From assembly GCF_021083185.1 (NCBI RefSeq), contig NZ_JAIGQB010000001.1:186001-250000 (forward strand): DNA of 64,000 nt. The letters run 5' to 3'. The stretch comes from Nocardioides furvisabuli (GTDB lineage: Bacteria > Actinomycetota > Actinomycetes > Propionibacteriales > Nocardioidaceae). Each line of letters opens with the position of its first letter. Position 1 is the first letter of the stretch. The notes below the pieces were generated by a model. The model was given only the letters and a program-made list of their open reading frames with translations. It searched no databases and had not been told where the DNA came from. The position numbers and the translations under genes are program-made. This document shows, piece by piece, positions 23,731 to 33,114 of the stretch.

Positions 23731-25227
23731 ATGCCCGACGACCTGGACCTCGCTGCGCCGCTCCGTGAGGCGCTGCTCGCCGCCGACTTCACCTACGACC
23801 GGGTCGCCGAGGCGATCGGCGAGGACGCGCACCGCGCGCTCGGGCGCAACGAGACCCTCCCCGCGCTGCGGCGTACGTCGTCCGGCTCGGCGCTCGACAC
23901 GCTGGTGCGGCTCTTCCTGCTGCAGTCCCCGGTCGACCGCGCCGATGCCGAGCGGACGCTTCCCGGCCTCGTCGACCGGCTCTGCAACGCCGGGCTCCTC
24001 CAGCAGAGCGTCGGCGAGGTCGCGGCACGGATGGACTGTCGGCCCTACGCGACCTCCGAGGTGGAGGAGGACCGCGACCTCTGGGTGGTCTCCGACCTGA
24101 CCCCTGGGCTCGACGGCGCCCCGGTCGCTGTCGGCGCCGACCACGTGCTCGGCATCTCCAGCGCCTCGACGAGCCTGGCCCAGCTCACCATGCGCGAGCC
24201 CGTCGGTCGCGCCCTCGACCTCGGCACCGGCTGCGGCGTCCAGGCGCTCCACCTCGCCGCGCACGCGAACCACGTCGTCGCGACCGACGTCAACGCCCGT
24301 GCGCTGTGGATGACCCGCTTCAACGCCGCGCTGAACGACGTCTCCGTCGACGTGCGCGACGGGTCCTTCTTCGAGCCCGTCGCCGGCGAACGCTTCGACC
24401 TGATCGCCACGAACCCGCCCTTCGTGATCTCCCCGGCGACCGGCGAGCGGCTGGTCTACCGCGACTCCGGCCTGCCCGGCGACCGCGTCGTCGAGCACAT
24501 CGTGCGCACGGGCCCCGACCACCTCGCGGAGGGAGGCTGGCTGCAGGTCCTGGCCAACTGGTCGATCGTCGACGGCCGCCCCTGGGACGAGCGCCTGGGC
24601 TCCTGGCTGCGCGCCGACTGTGACGCGCTCGTGGTGCAGCGCGAGACCCTCGACCCGGCGTCCTACGTCGAGCTGTGGCTCAAGGACAGCGGCCACCACG
24701 GCGGGCCGGACTACGCCCGTCGCTACGACACCTGGCTGTCGTGGCTGGAGGAGAGCGGCATCGAAGGCATCGGTTTCGGCTGGATCAACGTGCGCCTCGG
24801 AGCCGGGACCGCCGCTCGCCACGAGCTCCTCGAGTGGCCCTACGACGTCGAGCAGCCCATCGGTGCGGCGATCCACGACTGGGGCACGGCCGTGGAGGAC
24901 CTGCGCGGCCTCACCGACGACGCGCTGATGGGCACCTCCCTGCGTGCCCGCGAGGACGTCCAGCAGGAGGCGGTCGGCCGTCCCGGAGCGGAGGACCCCG
25001 AGGCGATCGTGCTGCGCCAGCAGCGTGGCTTCCGCCGTGCTCGCACCGCCGACACCGTCGAGGCCGCCTTCCTCGGCGCGTGCGACGGCGACCTGGGCGT
25101 GGGCCAACTCCTCGGGGCGCTCGCCCAGCTCACCGACACCGACGCCGACCAGCTGCAGAGCACCTACCTCCCCGTCGTGCGCGAGCTCGTGAGCGAGGGC
25201 TTCCTGGAGGTCATCGGACCGGCGTGA
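23731..25227 (+). CDS. Large class I methyltransferase with NPPF motif
   Basis: 498 residues. The N-terminal helical, winged-helix-like region (about 1-130; DTLVRLFLLQSPVDRADAERTLPGL) precedes an SAM domain with RALDLGTGCGVQALHLAAHA (motif I), VVATDVNARAL and DLIATNPPFVISP (motif IV, NPPF as in N5-glutamine and N6-adenine methyltransferases). A C-terminal region of about 200 residues has no recognised motif. It occupies the hppA-topA interval as a similar gene does in Streptomyces (from memory). The substrate may be a nucleic acid base or a glutamine side chain. Its last 17 bases overlap the convergent downstream gene. Confidence 0.85.
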   Translation: MPDDLDLAAPLREALLAADFTYDRVAEAIGEDAHRALGRNETLPALRRTSSGSALDTLVRLFLLQSPVDRADAERTLPGLVDRLCNAGLLQQSVGEVAARMDCRPYATSEVEEDRDLWVVSDLTPGLDGAPVAVGADHVLGISSASTSLAQLTMREPVGRALDLGTGCGVQALHLAAHANHVVATDVNARALWMTRFNAALNDVSVDVRDGSFFEPVAGERFDLIATNPPFVISPATGERLVYRDSGLPGDRVVEHIVRTGPDHLAEGGWLQVLANWSIVDGRPWDERLGSWLRADCDALVVQRETLDPASYVELWLKDSGHHGGPDYARRYDTWLSWLEESGIEGIGFGWINVRLGAGTAARHELLEWPYDVEQPIGAAIHDWGTAVEDLRGLTDDALMGTSLRAREDVQQEAVGRPGAEDPEAIVLRQQRGFRRARTADTVEAAFLGACDGDLGVGQLLGALAQLTDTDADQLQSTYLPVVRELVSEGFLEVIGPA

Positions 25228-26002
25228 GCGCTGCGTCGTCGCGCGCCTGCTCGGCCAGCGAGGTGTCGCGCAGCTCGACGAGGTCGCGGCGCACGGATGC
25301 CGCGAGCAGCTCGACCCGCCCGACCGCCAGCAGCGCCGGGGCGCCGCACGACCACGGCCGCGCACTGTCCCAGCCGAGGCGCCGCACGTGCCCGAGGACC
25401 TGGTTGCCGCACGCGTTGAGCGAGGACGTGCCGAGCAGGTCGGCGACCCGGACCTGGGTGATCGGCCCCTCCGGTCCGATGGCCGCGTTGGCCTTGCCGA
25501 CGACCCACGCGACACCTCCCGCGAGCCGCGCAGGTGTCATCCGCTCGGCGAGCTCGGGCAGCCGGTCGCGGGCCAGGAGCAGGCACTCCCTCAGCGGCGC
25601 GGCCAGGTCGGCGGGCAGCAGCGTCTCGCGCAGGTCGCCCAGCAGCTCGTCGGCGACCAGCCACGCCTCGTCGGCGACGGGGTCGAGGTGGTCGCGCAGG
25701 CGCGGCAGCGCGACGGGGGAGCCGGTCATCGCCAGCAGCTCCTCGCGGCTGCCGGCCACGCAGTCCAGCCAGCGCAGCGCCTGCTCGTGTCGCGGCAGCG
25801 GCGGCGGGGCCTGGACCACCGGGGGTCGCAGGTCCTCGTCGTGGCGTCGCGCCACGTCGGCGTATGTGCTGTCCTCGACACGCTCGCTCCACGCGTCGAC
25901 GAGCCGTCCGTCGACGAAGACGAGGTGGCTGAGCCGGCCGCCCTCGTGGAGCCGCTCCCGGGGCTCGGGCCAGAGCAGCGTGTCGTAGCGGTGGTCGTAC
26001 AT
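25211..26002 (-). CDS. Conserved-looking hypothetical protein, 263 aa, helical
   Basis: 263 residues, AGGAGG ideally spaced before the ATG. No family recognised with confidence. The first 50 residues look like a small beta domain (YDTLLWPEPRERLHEGGRLSHLVFVDGRLVDAW); the rest is helical. Residues about 155-205 (RLAGGVAWVVGKANAAIGPEGPITQVRVADLLGTSS) resemble a cyclin-box or TFIIB-like repeat, with a small-residue-rich helix, then a turn, then a helix-turn-helix-like 'VADLLGTSS'. That resemblance is tentative. Divergent from topA with 225 nt between starts. Confidence 0.7.
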   Translation of the reverse strand: MYDHRYDTLLWPEPRERLHEGGRLSHLVFVDGRLVDAWSERVEDSTYADVARRHDEDLRPPVVQAPPPLPRHEQALRWLDCVAGSREELLAMTGSPVALPRLRDHLDPVADEAWLVADELLGDLRETLLPADLAAPLRECLLLARDRLPELAERMTPARLAGGVAWVVGKANAAIGPEGPITQVRVADLLGTSSLNACGNQVLGHVRRLGWDSARPWSCGAPALLAVGRVELLAASVRRDLVELRDTSLAEQARDDAALTPVR

Positions 26003-26227
26003 CGGTCCTCCTGGGTAGTGGGCGTGGGTCCACCGTGAGCACCGGTTCCGACACCGAGGGACCCTCGTCCACAGGTCGCTCCGGACGGGGTGTCATCCAC
26101 AGGCCGAGGGTCCGAAAGTGGCCCGGGACGGGTCGCCGGAGCTCGCCCGGAGTGGCGAAGTCCGGATGTGGCGCTACCGTTGCGGCGCTGAGCAACATCG
26201 CAGCGCACACCTGAGGGAGCAACAGAA

Positions 26228-28942
26228 GTGGCAAAGCTCGTCATCGTCGAGTCCCCGGCCAAGGCCCGCACCATCGGCGGCTACCTGGGCGCGGACTACG
26301 TCGTCGAGTCCTCGATCGGGCACATCCGCGACCTGCCCAACAACGCCGCGGACACCCCGGCCAAGATCAAGGACAAGCCGTGGGGCCGCCTCGCGGTCGA
26401 CGTCGACAACGGGTTCGAGCCCTACTACGTCGTGCCCCGCGACAAGAAGAGCCACATCGCGAAGCTGAAGAAGCTGGTGAAGGAGGCCGACGCCCTCTAC
26501 CTCGCCACCGATGAGGACCGCGAGGGCGAGGCGATCGCCTGGCACCTCCTCGACGAGCTCAAGCCGCCGAAGGGCCTGCCGGTCCACCGGATGGTCTTCC
26601 ACGAGATCACCAAGCCCGCGATCCTCGCCGCGGTCGAGAACCCGCGCCAGATCAACGACGACCTCGTCGAGGCCCAGGAGGCGCGCCGCATCCTGGACCG
26701 CCTCTACGGTTACGAGGTCTCCCCGGTGCTGTGGAAGAAGGTCATGTCCGGCCTCTCCGCCGGCCGCGTGCAGTCGGTGGCGACCCGCCTGGTGGTCGAC
26801 CGCGAGCGCGAGCGGATGAAGTTCCGCGTCGCGTCCTACTGGGACCTCGACGCCACCTTCGACGCCGGCACCGGTCACGACCCTCGGATGTTCCCCGCCA
26901 AGCTCCACAGCGTCGACGACGTCCGCGTCGCCCGCGGCTCCGACTTCGACAACACCGGCGAGCTCAAGGGCAAGGCCGAGCGGGTCCACCTCAGCCGCGC
27001 CGACGCCGAGGCGCTGGCCTCGGGCCTCACCGAGACGTCGTACGACGTCCGCTCGGTCGAGTCCAAGCCCTACCGCCGCTCGCCGTACGCCCCCTTCCGC
27101 ACCACCACGCTGCAGCAGGAGGCCAGCCGCAAGCTCGGCATGAGCGCGAGCGTGACGATGTCGGTCGCGCAGCGGCTCTACGAGAACGGCTTCATCACCT
27201 ACATGCGTACGGACTCCACGACGCTGTCGGGAGCAGCCGTCGGTGCCGCTCGCGACCAGGTCCGCGAGCTCTACGGTGCCGAGTACCTCCCCGACTCGCC
27301 GCGCACCTACGCGTCCAAGGTCAAGAACGCCCAGGAGGCGCACGAGGCGATCCGCCCGGCCGGCGAGTCGTTCCGCACGCCCGCCCAGACGGGGCTGTCG
27401 GGCGAGCAGTTCCGTCTCTACGAGCTGATCTGGATGCGCACCGTCGCCTCGCAGATGAAGGACGCGGTCGGCAACTCGGTGACGATCCGCATCGGCGGCG
27501 CCGCGGCCGACGGACGCGACGTCGTCTTCAGCTCCAGCGGTCGCACGATCACCTTCCACGGCTTCCTCAAGGCCTACGTCGAGGACATCGACGACGCGTC
27601 CAAGCGCAAGGACGACGCCGAGACCCGCCTGCCCAACCTCACCAAGGGCGCCGCCGTCTCGGCCGCCACGTTGTCGCCCGAGGGCCACGAGACCAAGCCG
27701 CCGTCGCGCTACACCGAGGCGACGCTGATCAAGGAGCTCGAGGACCGTGAGATCGGCCGTCCGTCGACGTACGCCTCGATCATCGGCACCATCCTCAACC
27801 GCGGCTACGTCTACAAGAAGGGCACCGCGCTGGTGCCGGCGTGGCTGGCCTTCTCGGTGATCCGGCTGCTGGAGGAGCACTTCCCGCGCCAGGTGTCCTA
27901 CGAGTTCACCGCCTCGATGGAGGACGTGCTCGACGAGATCGCGGGCGGTCGCAAGGACCGCGCCACCGAGCTCGGCGAGTTCTACTACGGCGCCGGCGAG
28001 GTGGTCGGGCTCAAGACGCTCGTCACCGACCTCGGCGAGATCGACGCCAAGGAGATGGCGACCTTCCCGATCGGCGAGGGCATCGACCTCCGCGTGGGTC
28101 GCTACGGCCCCTACGTCGAGGGCCCGGGCGAGGGCGAGGCCGGCGCGCCGGTGCGTGCGAACGTCCCCGACGACCTCCCGCCCGACGAGCTCACCGTGGC
28201 CAAGGCCAAGGAGCTGCTGGCCAACCCGGCCGGCGAGGAGCAGGTCGTCGGCAACCACCCCGAGACCGGGCTCCAGATCGTGGCGAAGAACGGTCGCTTC
28301 GGCCCCTACGTCACCGAGGTGCTGCCCGAGGACGCGCCGAAGAGCGCCAAGCCGCGCACCGGCTCGCTCTTCAAGTCGATGACCCTCGACACGGTCTCCC
28401 TCGAGGAGGCGGTCAAGCTCCTCGACCTGCCCCGCGTCGTCGGCACCGACGAGGACGGCACCGAGATCACCGCTCAGAACGGTCGCTACGGGCCCTACCT
28501 CAAGAAGGGCACCGACTCGCGCAGCCTCACCTCCGAGGACCAGATCTTCGGCATCACCCTCGACCAGGCCAAGGCGATCTACGCCCAGCCCAAGCAGCGC
28601 GGTCGCGGTGCGGCCACCCCGCCGCTGAAGGAGCTCGGCAACGACCCGGTCTCCGGGCAGCCGGTGATCGTGAAGGCGGGCCGCTTCGGCGAGTACGTCA
28701 CCGACGGTGAGTACAACGCCACGCTCCGCAAGGACGACACCGTCGAGTCGCTCACCCTCGAGCGAGCGGCCGAGCTGCTCGCCGAGCGTCGCGAGCGCGG
28801 TCCGGCGAAGAAGGCGGCCAAGAAGGGCGCGAAGAAGGCACCGGCCAAGAAGACCGCCGCCAAGAAGACGCCGGCGAAGAAGACTGCTGCGAAGAAGACT
28901 GCTGCCAAGAAGACGACGAAGGCTGCGGCGAAGAAGTCCTGA
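26228..28942 (+). CDS. topA: DNA topoisomerase I (type IA) with lysine-rich tail
   Basis: 904 residues from GTG 26228. Relaxes negatively supercoiled DNA. Toprim domain: LVIVESPAKARTIGGYLG at the start and ATDEDREGEAIAWHL. Active tyrosine in YENGFITYMRTDST (near residue 324). After about residue 600 come TopA C-terminal repeats (VGRYGPYVEGP, NGRFGPYVTEVLP, NGRYGPYLKKG, AGRFGEYVTDG) in place of zinc fingers, and a tail of about 45 residues made of KKAAKK/PAKKT units that binds DNA, as in mycobacterial TopA. GAGGGAGC lies about 10 nt upstream of the start. Single gene, ended by the inverted repeat at 28952-29042. Confidence 0.97.
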   Translation: MAKLVIVESPAKARTIGGYLGADYVVESSIGHIRDLPNNAADTPAKIKDKPWGRLAVDVDNGFEPYYVVPRDKKSHIAKLKKLVKEADALYLATDEDREGEAIAWHLLDELKPPKGLPVHRMVFHEITKPAILAAVENPRQINDDLVEAQEARRILDRLYGYEVSPVLWKKVMSGLSAGRVQSVATRLVVDRERERMKFRVASYWDLDATFDAGTGHDPRMFPAKLHSVDDVRVARGSDFDNTGELKGKAERVHLSRADAEALASGLTETSYDVRSVESKPYRRSPYAPFRTTTLQQEASRKLGMSASVTMSVAQRLYENGFITYMRTDSTTLSGAAVGAARDQVRELYGAEYLPDSPRTYASKVKNAQEAHEAIRPAGESFRTPAQTGLSGEQFRLYELIWMRTVASQMKDAVGNSVTIRIGGAAADGRDVVFSSSGRTITFHGFLKAYVEDIDDASKRKDDAETRLPNLTKGAAVSAATLSPEGHETKPPSRYTEATLIKELEDREIGRPSTYASIIGTILNRGYVYKKGTALVPAWLAFSVIRLLEEHFPRQVSYEFTASMEDVLDEIAGGRKDRATELGEFYYGAGEVVGLKTLVTDLGEIDAKEMATFPIGEGIDLRVGRYGPYVEGPGEGEAGAPVRANVPDDLPPDELTVAKAKELLANPAGEEQVVGNHPETGLQIVAKNGRFGPYVTEVLPEDAPKSAKPRTGSLFKSMTLDTVSLEEAVKLLDLPRVVGTDEDGTEITAQNGRYGPYLKKGTDSRSLTSEDQIFGITLDQAKAIYAQPKQRGRGAATPPLKELGNDPVSGQPVIVKAGRFGEYVTDGEYNATLRKDDTVESLTLERAAELLAERRERGPAKKAAKKGAKKAPAKKTAAKKTPAKKTAAKKTAAKKTTKAAAKKS

Positions 28943-28951
28943 CCCGGACCT

Positions 28952-29042
28952 CCCGCAGACGCGCGGACATTGGTCTTCCGAGTCGTGCCTGCCACGCGGG
29001 GCGGCGCGGTCGTGGGCTCACCAATGCCTGCGCGTCTGCGGG
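28952..29042. repeat. 91-bp element with 23-bp imperfect terminal inverted repeats
   Basis: The left arm at 28952-28974 begins CCCGCAGACGCGC and ends CATTGGT; the right arm at 29020-29042 is its reverse complement at 21 of 23 positions, enclosing 45 nt. It lies between the topA stop and the tmk start. It could be a large transcription terminator or a miniature mobile repeat (MITE/REP type). No target-site duplication was evident. Confidence 0.6.
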
Positions 29043-29095
29043 TCTGGGCATCGGCGCCGCGGCGGGTGTGGGCGCCCGCCCGTAGGGTGTGCCAC

Positions 29096-29734
29096 GTGAG
29101 CGCTGGCGTGGTGTCGGAGACCGGGCTCTTCGTCTGCTTCGAGGGCGGCGAGGGGGCCGGCAAGTCGACCCAGTCCCGGCTGCTCCACGACTGGCTGGTC
29201 GCGCGCGGCGAGACGGTGCTGCTCACCTTCGAGCCGGGCGACACCCCGGTCGGCAAGGAGCTGCGGCGGATCGTCCTCGACCCCGCCACCGGTGACCTGT
29301 CCGACCGCACGGAGGCGCTGCTCTACGCCGCCGACAAGGCCGAGCACGTCGACCACGTCGTGCTGCCCGCGCTGGAGCGCGGCGAGGTCGTCATCACCGA
29401 CCGCTACGTCGACTCGACCCTGGCCTACCAGGGCGCGGGCCGGACGCTCGACGTCGCCGAGGTGGAGGCGGTCGCCCGCTGGGCCACCCACGACCTGCGC
29501 CCGCACCTGACCGTCGTCCTCGACCTCGCGCCGGAGGCCGGCCTGGGCCGCTTCGACGGGCGCGACCGGATCGAGGGCCAGTCGCTGGAGTTCCACGAGC
29601 GGGTCCGGCAGGGCTTCCTCGACCTCGCGGCCGCCGACCCCGACCACTACGTCGTCCTCGACGCCCGCGCCCCGGTCGAGGAGATCGCCGCCGCGATCCA
29701 GGAGCGCATCTCGCCCCTGCTGGGGACGCGATGA
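29096..29734 (+). CDS. tmk: Thymidylate kinase
   Basis: 212 residues from GTG 29096 (GTGs at 29108 and 29111 are alternatives). Phosphorylates dTMP to dTDP. P-loop FEGGEGAGKSTQSRLL; DRY-type motif ITDRYVDSTLAYQGAGR; lid/Asp region LDLAPEAGLGRFDGRDRIEGQSLEFHERVRQGF. The stop overlaps holB by ATGA, the usual actinobacterial tmk-holB pair. Confidence 0.95.
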   Translation: MSAGVVSETGLFVCFEGGEGAGKSTQSRLLHDWLVARGETVLLTFEPGDTPVGKELRRIVLDPATGDLSDRTEALLYAADKAEHVDHVVLPALERGEVVITDRYVDSTLAYQGAGRTLDVAEVEAVARWATHDLRPHLTVVLDLAPEAGLGRFDGRDRIEGQSLEFHERVRQGFLDLAAADPDHYVVLDARAPVEEIAAAIQERISPLLGTR

Positions 29735-30888
29735 GCGTCTGGGACGACCTGGTCGGCCAGCGCGCCGTCCTCGACACGCTCCGCCACGCGGCCGCGGGTG
29801 AGGGGATGACCCACGCCTGGCTCTTCACCGGCCCGCCCGGCTCGGGCCGGTCCAACGTCGCGCGGGCCTTCGCCGCGGCGCTGCAGTGCGAGACCCGCAC
29901 CGGGTGCGGTGAGTGCGAGCCGTGCCGTCTCGGCATCAGCGGCTCCCACCCCGACATCAAGTGGGTGCGCTCGGAGACGTCCGTGCTCTACGTCGACGAC
30001 ATGCGCGACCTCGTGCAGGCGGCGGCGAAGTTCCCGTCGGTGGGTCGCTGGCAGATCGTGGTCATCGAGGACGCCGACCGCCTCGGCACGCCCGAGAACC
30101 CGCGCACCGGCAACGCCCTCCTCAAGGCGATCGAGGAGCCCACGCCGCGCACGGTCTGGCTGCTGTGCGCGCCGACCCGCGCCGACGTGCTGCCCACGAT
30201 CGCCTCGCGCTCGCGCCACGTCACCCTCGCCACCCCGACCGGGGAGCAGATCACCGACTTCCTCGTCCGCTCCGGGATCGACGCCACCGTCGCGTCGTTC
30301 GCCGCCCGCGCCAGCCAGGGCCACATCGGTCGCGCCCGCGCCCTCTGCGTCGACGAGGGCACCCGGAGCCGGCGCCGCGAGATCGTGTCGCTGCCCGCCC
30401 GGCTGACCGGCATCGGGAGCTGCATGACCGCGGCCACCCACCTCAACGAGCTGGCCAAGGTGGAGACCGAGGCGATCACCGCCGAGACCGAGCAGCGCGA
30501 GCTCAAGGACCTCCAGTCGATCTTCGGCAGCGAGCGCAAGGACCTCGCCAGCCGCTCCTACCGCGCGGCCCTCTCCTCGCTGGAGAAGCTGCAGAAGCAG
30601 AAGGCCAAGCGCCGCGTGCTCGACGTGATCGACCGGGCGCTGATGGACCTCGTCTCGGTCTACCGCGACGCGATCGCGCTGTCGATGGGCGCCCCGGGCA
30701 TGCTGGTCAACGAGGAGCTGCGTGGCGACGTCGAGACCCTCGCACGTGCCGCGACGTCCGAGGAGCTGCTGCGCATGATCGACGCGATCTTCACCGCCCG
30801 CGAGCAGATGCTGGAGTTCAACGTGCCCCCACAGCTGGCCCTCGAGTCGATGATGGTCGCGCTGCGACTGCCGGCAGGTCGTCGGTGA
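29731..30888 (+). CDS. holB: DNA polymerase III subunit delta'
   Basis: 385 residues. AAA+ clamp-loader subunit. The P-loop-like GPPGSGRSNVARAF has Arg where ATP-hydrolysing subunits have Lys, as expected of the inactive delta' subunit. The zinc module is CETRTGCGECEPC (residues about 53-65). LLKAIEEPTPRTVWLL and TIASRSRHVTL are the sensor and SRC-like regions. ATGA overlap with tmk upstream and GTGA overlap with the hydrolase gene downstream. Confidence 0.94.
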   Translation: MSVWDDLVGQRAVLDTLRHAAAGEGMTHAWLFTGPPGSGRSNVARAFAAALQCETRTGCGECEPCRLGISGSHPDIKWVRSETSVLYVDDMRDLVQAAAKFPSVGRWQIVVIEDADRLGTPENPRTGNALLKAIEEPTPRTVWLLCAPTRADVLPTIASRSRHVTLATPTGEQITDFLVRSGIDATVASFAARASQGHIGRARALCVDEGTRSRRREIVSLPARLTGIGSCMTAATHLNELAKVETEAITAETEQRELKDLQSIFGSERKDLASRSYRAALSSLEKLQKQKAKRRVLDVIDRALMDLVSVYRDAIALSMGAPGMLVNEELRGDVETLARAATSEELLRMIDAIFTAREQMLEFNVPPQLALESMMVALRLPAGRR

Positions 30889-32447
30889 AGCGGGTCGTCG
30901 CCGTGATCGCCGTGCTGGTCCTGGCGGTCACCACCTTCGCCGCCGTGGGTCTGGCGATCCGCGGTGCGCTGCCCGACGACAGCGGCCCGACCGCTCGCCC
31001 GACACCCTCGCCGACCACGCCACCGCCCGCGTCGGTCACCGAGGCGCCTGCGCCGGACCTCGCCGACCTCTACTCCCAGCGCATCGACTGGCAGCCGTGC
31101 GAGACCAACGACGAGCACGACTGCGGCCTCCTCACCGTGCCCGTCGACTACTCCGAGCCGCAGGGGGAGGCGATCGACCTCGCGCTGCTGCGCGTGCCCG
31201 CCAGCGGCGAGCGCGTCGGCTCGATGGTGGTGAACCCCGGCGGTCCCGGCGCCCGCGGGACGTCGTACGCCGCTGCTGCCGGTCAGGTCTTCCGCGAGCC
31301 ACTGCTCCAGGGCTTCGACGTCGTCGGCTTCGACCCCCGCGGGGTGGGCCGCTCGGCGCCGGTCGACTGCCTCAGCGACGAGGCGCTCAACGCCTCCCTC
31401 GCCGGCGACCCGACCCCGGACACCCCCGAGGAGCAGGCCGCCTACCGGGAGGGCGTGCTGTCCTACGGCGACAAGTGCGTCGAGAACTCCGGCCCGGTCG
31501 TCGGGCACGTGACCACCACCGAGGCCGCGCGCGACATGGACGTGCTCCGCTCGGCGCTGGGGGAGGAGACGCTGACCTACTTCGGCGCGTCCTACGGCAC
31601 CAAGCTCGGTGCGACCTACGCCGAGCTGTTCCCCGAGCAGGTCGGGCGGTTCGTGCTCGACGGCGCCGTCGACGTGGCGCTCGACCCGCAGTCTCTCTCG
31701 CTCGACCAGGCCGAGGGCTTCGAGACCGCGCTGCGCGCCTACGTGCAGAACTGCCTCGACTCCACCGACAACTGCTTCCTCGGCGACAGCGTCGAGGAGG
31801 GTCTTGCCACGATCAGCGGCCTGCTCGACACGATCGACGAGAAGCCGCTCCCGGCGGGCGAGCGAGAGCTGACGGTCGGCAACGCGTTCTACGGCATCAT
31901 CACGCCGCTCTACAACCGCGACTACTGGTTCCTGCTCAGCACCGCGCTGGCATCGGCGCTGGAGGGCAAGGGGTCGGCGCTGATGCAGCTCGCCGACGCG
32001 TACGCCTCGCGCAACGCCGACGGCACCTATGTCGACAACTCGATCGAGGCCAACTACGCCATCAACTGCCTCGACGACCCCACGTCGGTGCCGTTCGGCA
32101 AGGTGCCGGCGCTGTTCGAGGTCTTCGAGGAGGCCTCGCCGACCTTCGGGCGGGTCTTCGCCTGGGGGATGACGAGCTGTCGCGGCATCGCGGTGACCTC
32201 GAGCGAGGAGCCGCTGACGATCCGCGGGGAGGGTGCGGCGCCGATCGTCGTGCTCGGCACCAGCCGCGACCCCGCGACGCCGCTCAAGTGGGCGCGCACC
32301 CTCGCCGGCCAGCTCGACTCCGGCGTGCTCGTCGAGCGCGACGGCGACGGCCACACCGCCTACAACGCCGGCAACGAGTGCATCGACACCCTTGTCGAGG
32401 ACTACCTCCTGGCGGGCGACGTGCCGGCCGACGGCACGACCTGCTGA
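30885..32447 (+). CDS. Exported alpha/beta hydrolase, TAP/tripeptidyl-aminopeptidase type
   Basis: 520 residues from a GTG overlapping the holB stop. An N-terminal hydrophobic segment (VVAVIAVLVLAVTTFAAVGLAI) acts as a signal or anchor and is followed by a Pro/Thr linker. Alpha/beta-hydrolase fold: oxyanion region VVNPGGPGARG, DPRGVGRS, nucleophile in YFGASYGTKLG, Asp in GTSRDPATPLKWA and His in GDGHTAYN, with the TAP-like C-terminal domain. Relatives are Streptomyces SlpD/SlpE peptidases and mycobacterial CaeA/Hip1. Probably cleaves peptides or lipoproteins at the cell surface. Its coupling to holB is conserved in related genomes (from memory). Confidence 0.88.
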   Translation: MKRVVAVIAVLVLAVTTFAAVGLAIRGALPDDSGPTARPTPSPTTPPPASVTEAPAPDLADLYSQRIDWQPCETNDEHDCGLLTVPVDYSEPQGEAIDLALLRVPASGERVGSMVVNPGGPGARGTSYAAAAGQVFREPLLQGFDVVGFDPRGVGRSAPVDCLSDEALNASLAGDPTPDTPEEQAAYREGVLSYGDKCVENSGPVVGHVTTTEAARDMDVLRSALGEETLTYFGASYGTKLGATYAELFPEQVGRFVLDGAVDVALDPQSLSLDQAEGFETALRAYVQNCLDSTDNCFLGDSVEEGLATISGLLDTIDEKPLPAGERELTVGNAFYGIITPLYNRDYWFLLSTALASALEGKGSALMQLADAYASRNADGTYVDNSIEANYAINCLDDPTSVPFGKVPALFEVFEEASPTFGRVFAWGMTSCRGIAVTSSEEPLTIRGEGAAPIVVLGTSRDPATPLKWARTLAGQLDSGVLVERDGDGHTAYNAGNECIDTLVEDYLLAGDVPADGTTC

Positions 32448-32464
32448 GCGGCTCTCTCGCCGGA

Positions 32465-32525
32465 CCCCTCGAACGTCATACGGACCCGCACCCATGGGTG
32501 CAGGTCCGCATGACGCAGAGAGGGG
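32465..32525. terminator. Bidirectional terminator between the hydrolase and osmC
   Basis: A long interrupted stem centred on CCATGG: CGTCAT, CGGACC and GCACCC (from 32474) pair with GGGTGC, GGTCCG and ATGACG (to 32515). Outer CCCCTC/GAGGGG (32465-32470 with 32520-32525) extends it. It serves the two convergent genes. Confidence 0.7.
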
Positions 32526-32532
32526 CCGGTGG

Positions 32533-32976
32533 TCAGCCCTCGAGCGCCGCGTCGAGCGTGATGTCGACGCCCGTGAGCGCCTTGCTGATCGGGCAGCTCT
32601 GCTTGGCCTTCTCGGCCGCGTCCTTGAAGCCTGCCTCGTCGAGTCCGTCGACCTCGCCGCGGACGGTGAGGGTGATGCCGGTGAGCTTGAAGCCGCCAGC
32701 GTCCTTGTCCTCACCGAGCTCGACGTCGGCGGTGACCTCGAGGGACTGCGGAGTGCCACCGGCCTCGGCGATGAGCGCCGAGAGCTGCATGGCGTAGCAC
32801 GAGGAGTGGGCGGCAGCCACGAGCTCCTCGGGGCTGGTGGTGCCTCCGGCCTCCTCGGCGGCGCGCTTGGGGAACGAGACGTCGTACGTCCCGACGCCGG
32901 AGCTGGTCAGCTCGACCTGGCCGGAGCCGTCCTGCAGTCCGCCGTTCCAGGCAGTGCGTGCGGAGCGAGTGGGCAT
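32533..32976 (-). CDS. osmC: OsmC-family peroxiredoxin
   Basis: 147 residues. Reduces organic hydroperoxides with a Cys pair: HSSCYAMQLSALI (peroxidatic Cys) and AKQSCPISKAL (second Cys), both present. The N-terminus TRSARTAWNGGLQDGSG is typical for the OsmC rather than the Ohr branch. Strong AGGAGG 3-8 nt before the ATG. Monocistronic; part of osmotic or oxidative stress defence by family. Confidence 0.93.
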   Translation of the reverse strand: MPTRSARTAWNGGLQDGSGQVELTSSGVGTYDVSFPKRAAEEAGGTTSPEELVAAAHSSCYAMQLSALIAEAGGTPQSLEVTADVELGEDKDAGGFKLTGITLTVRGEVDGLDEAGFKDAAEKAKQSCPISKALTGVDITLDAALEG

Positions 32977-33072
32977 GGATCCTCCTCGTTGAAAGTTCTA
33001 CGGACGACTCGACCCTAGCCCGGCCGTCCATGGGCGAGCGGGGCTGATTTCAGTCCCGGGGCGCCCGCTCCG

Positions 33073-33078
33073 TATACT
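33073..33078 (+). promoter_or_regulatory. -10 element of the tRNA-Thr promoter
   Basis: TATACT, a near-perfect housekeeping -10 hexamer, lies 36 nt upstream of the tRNA 5' end. The -35 region near 33050 is weak (TCAGTC/TTTCAG). Confidence 0.55.
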
Positions 33079-33114
33079 CGCCCGCGGTCCACCGAGCACT
33101 CCTCGGCGGACCAC

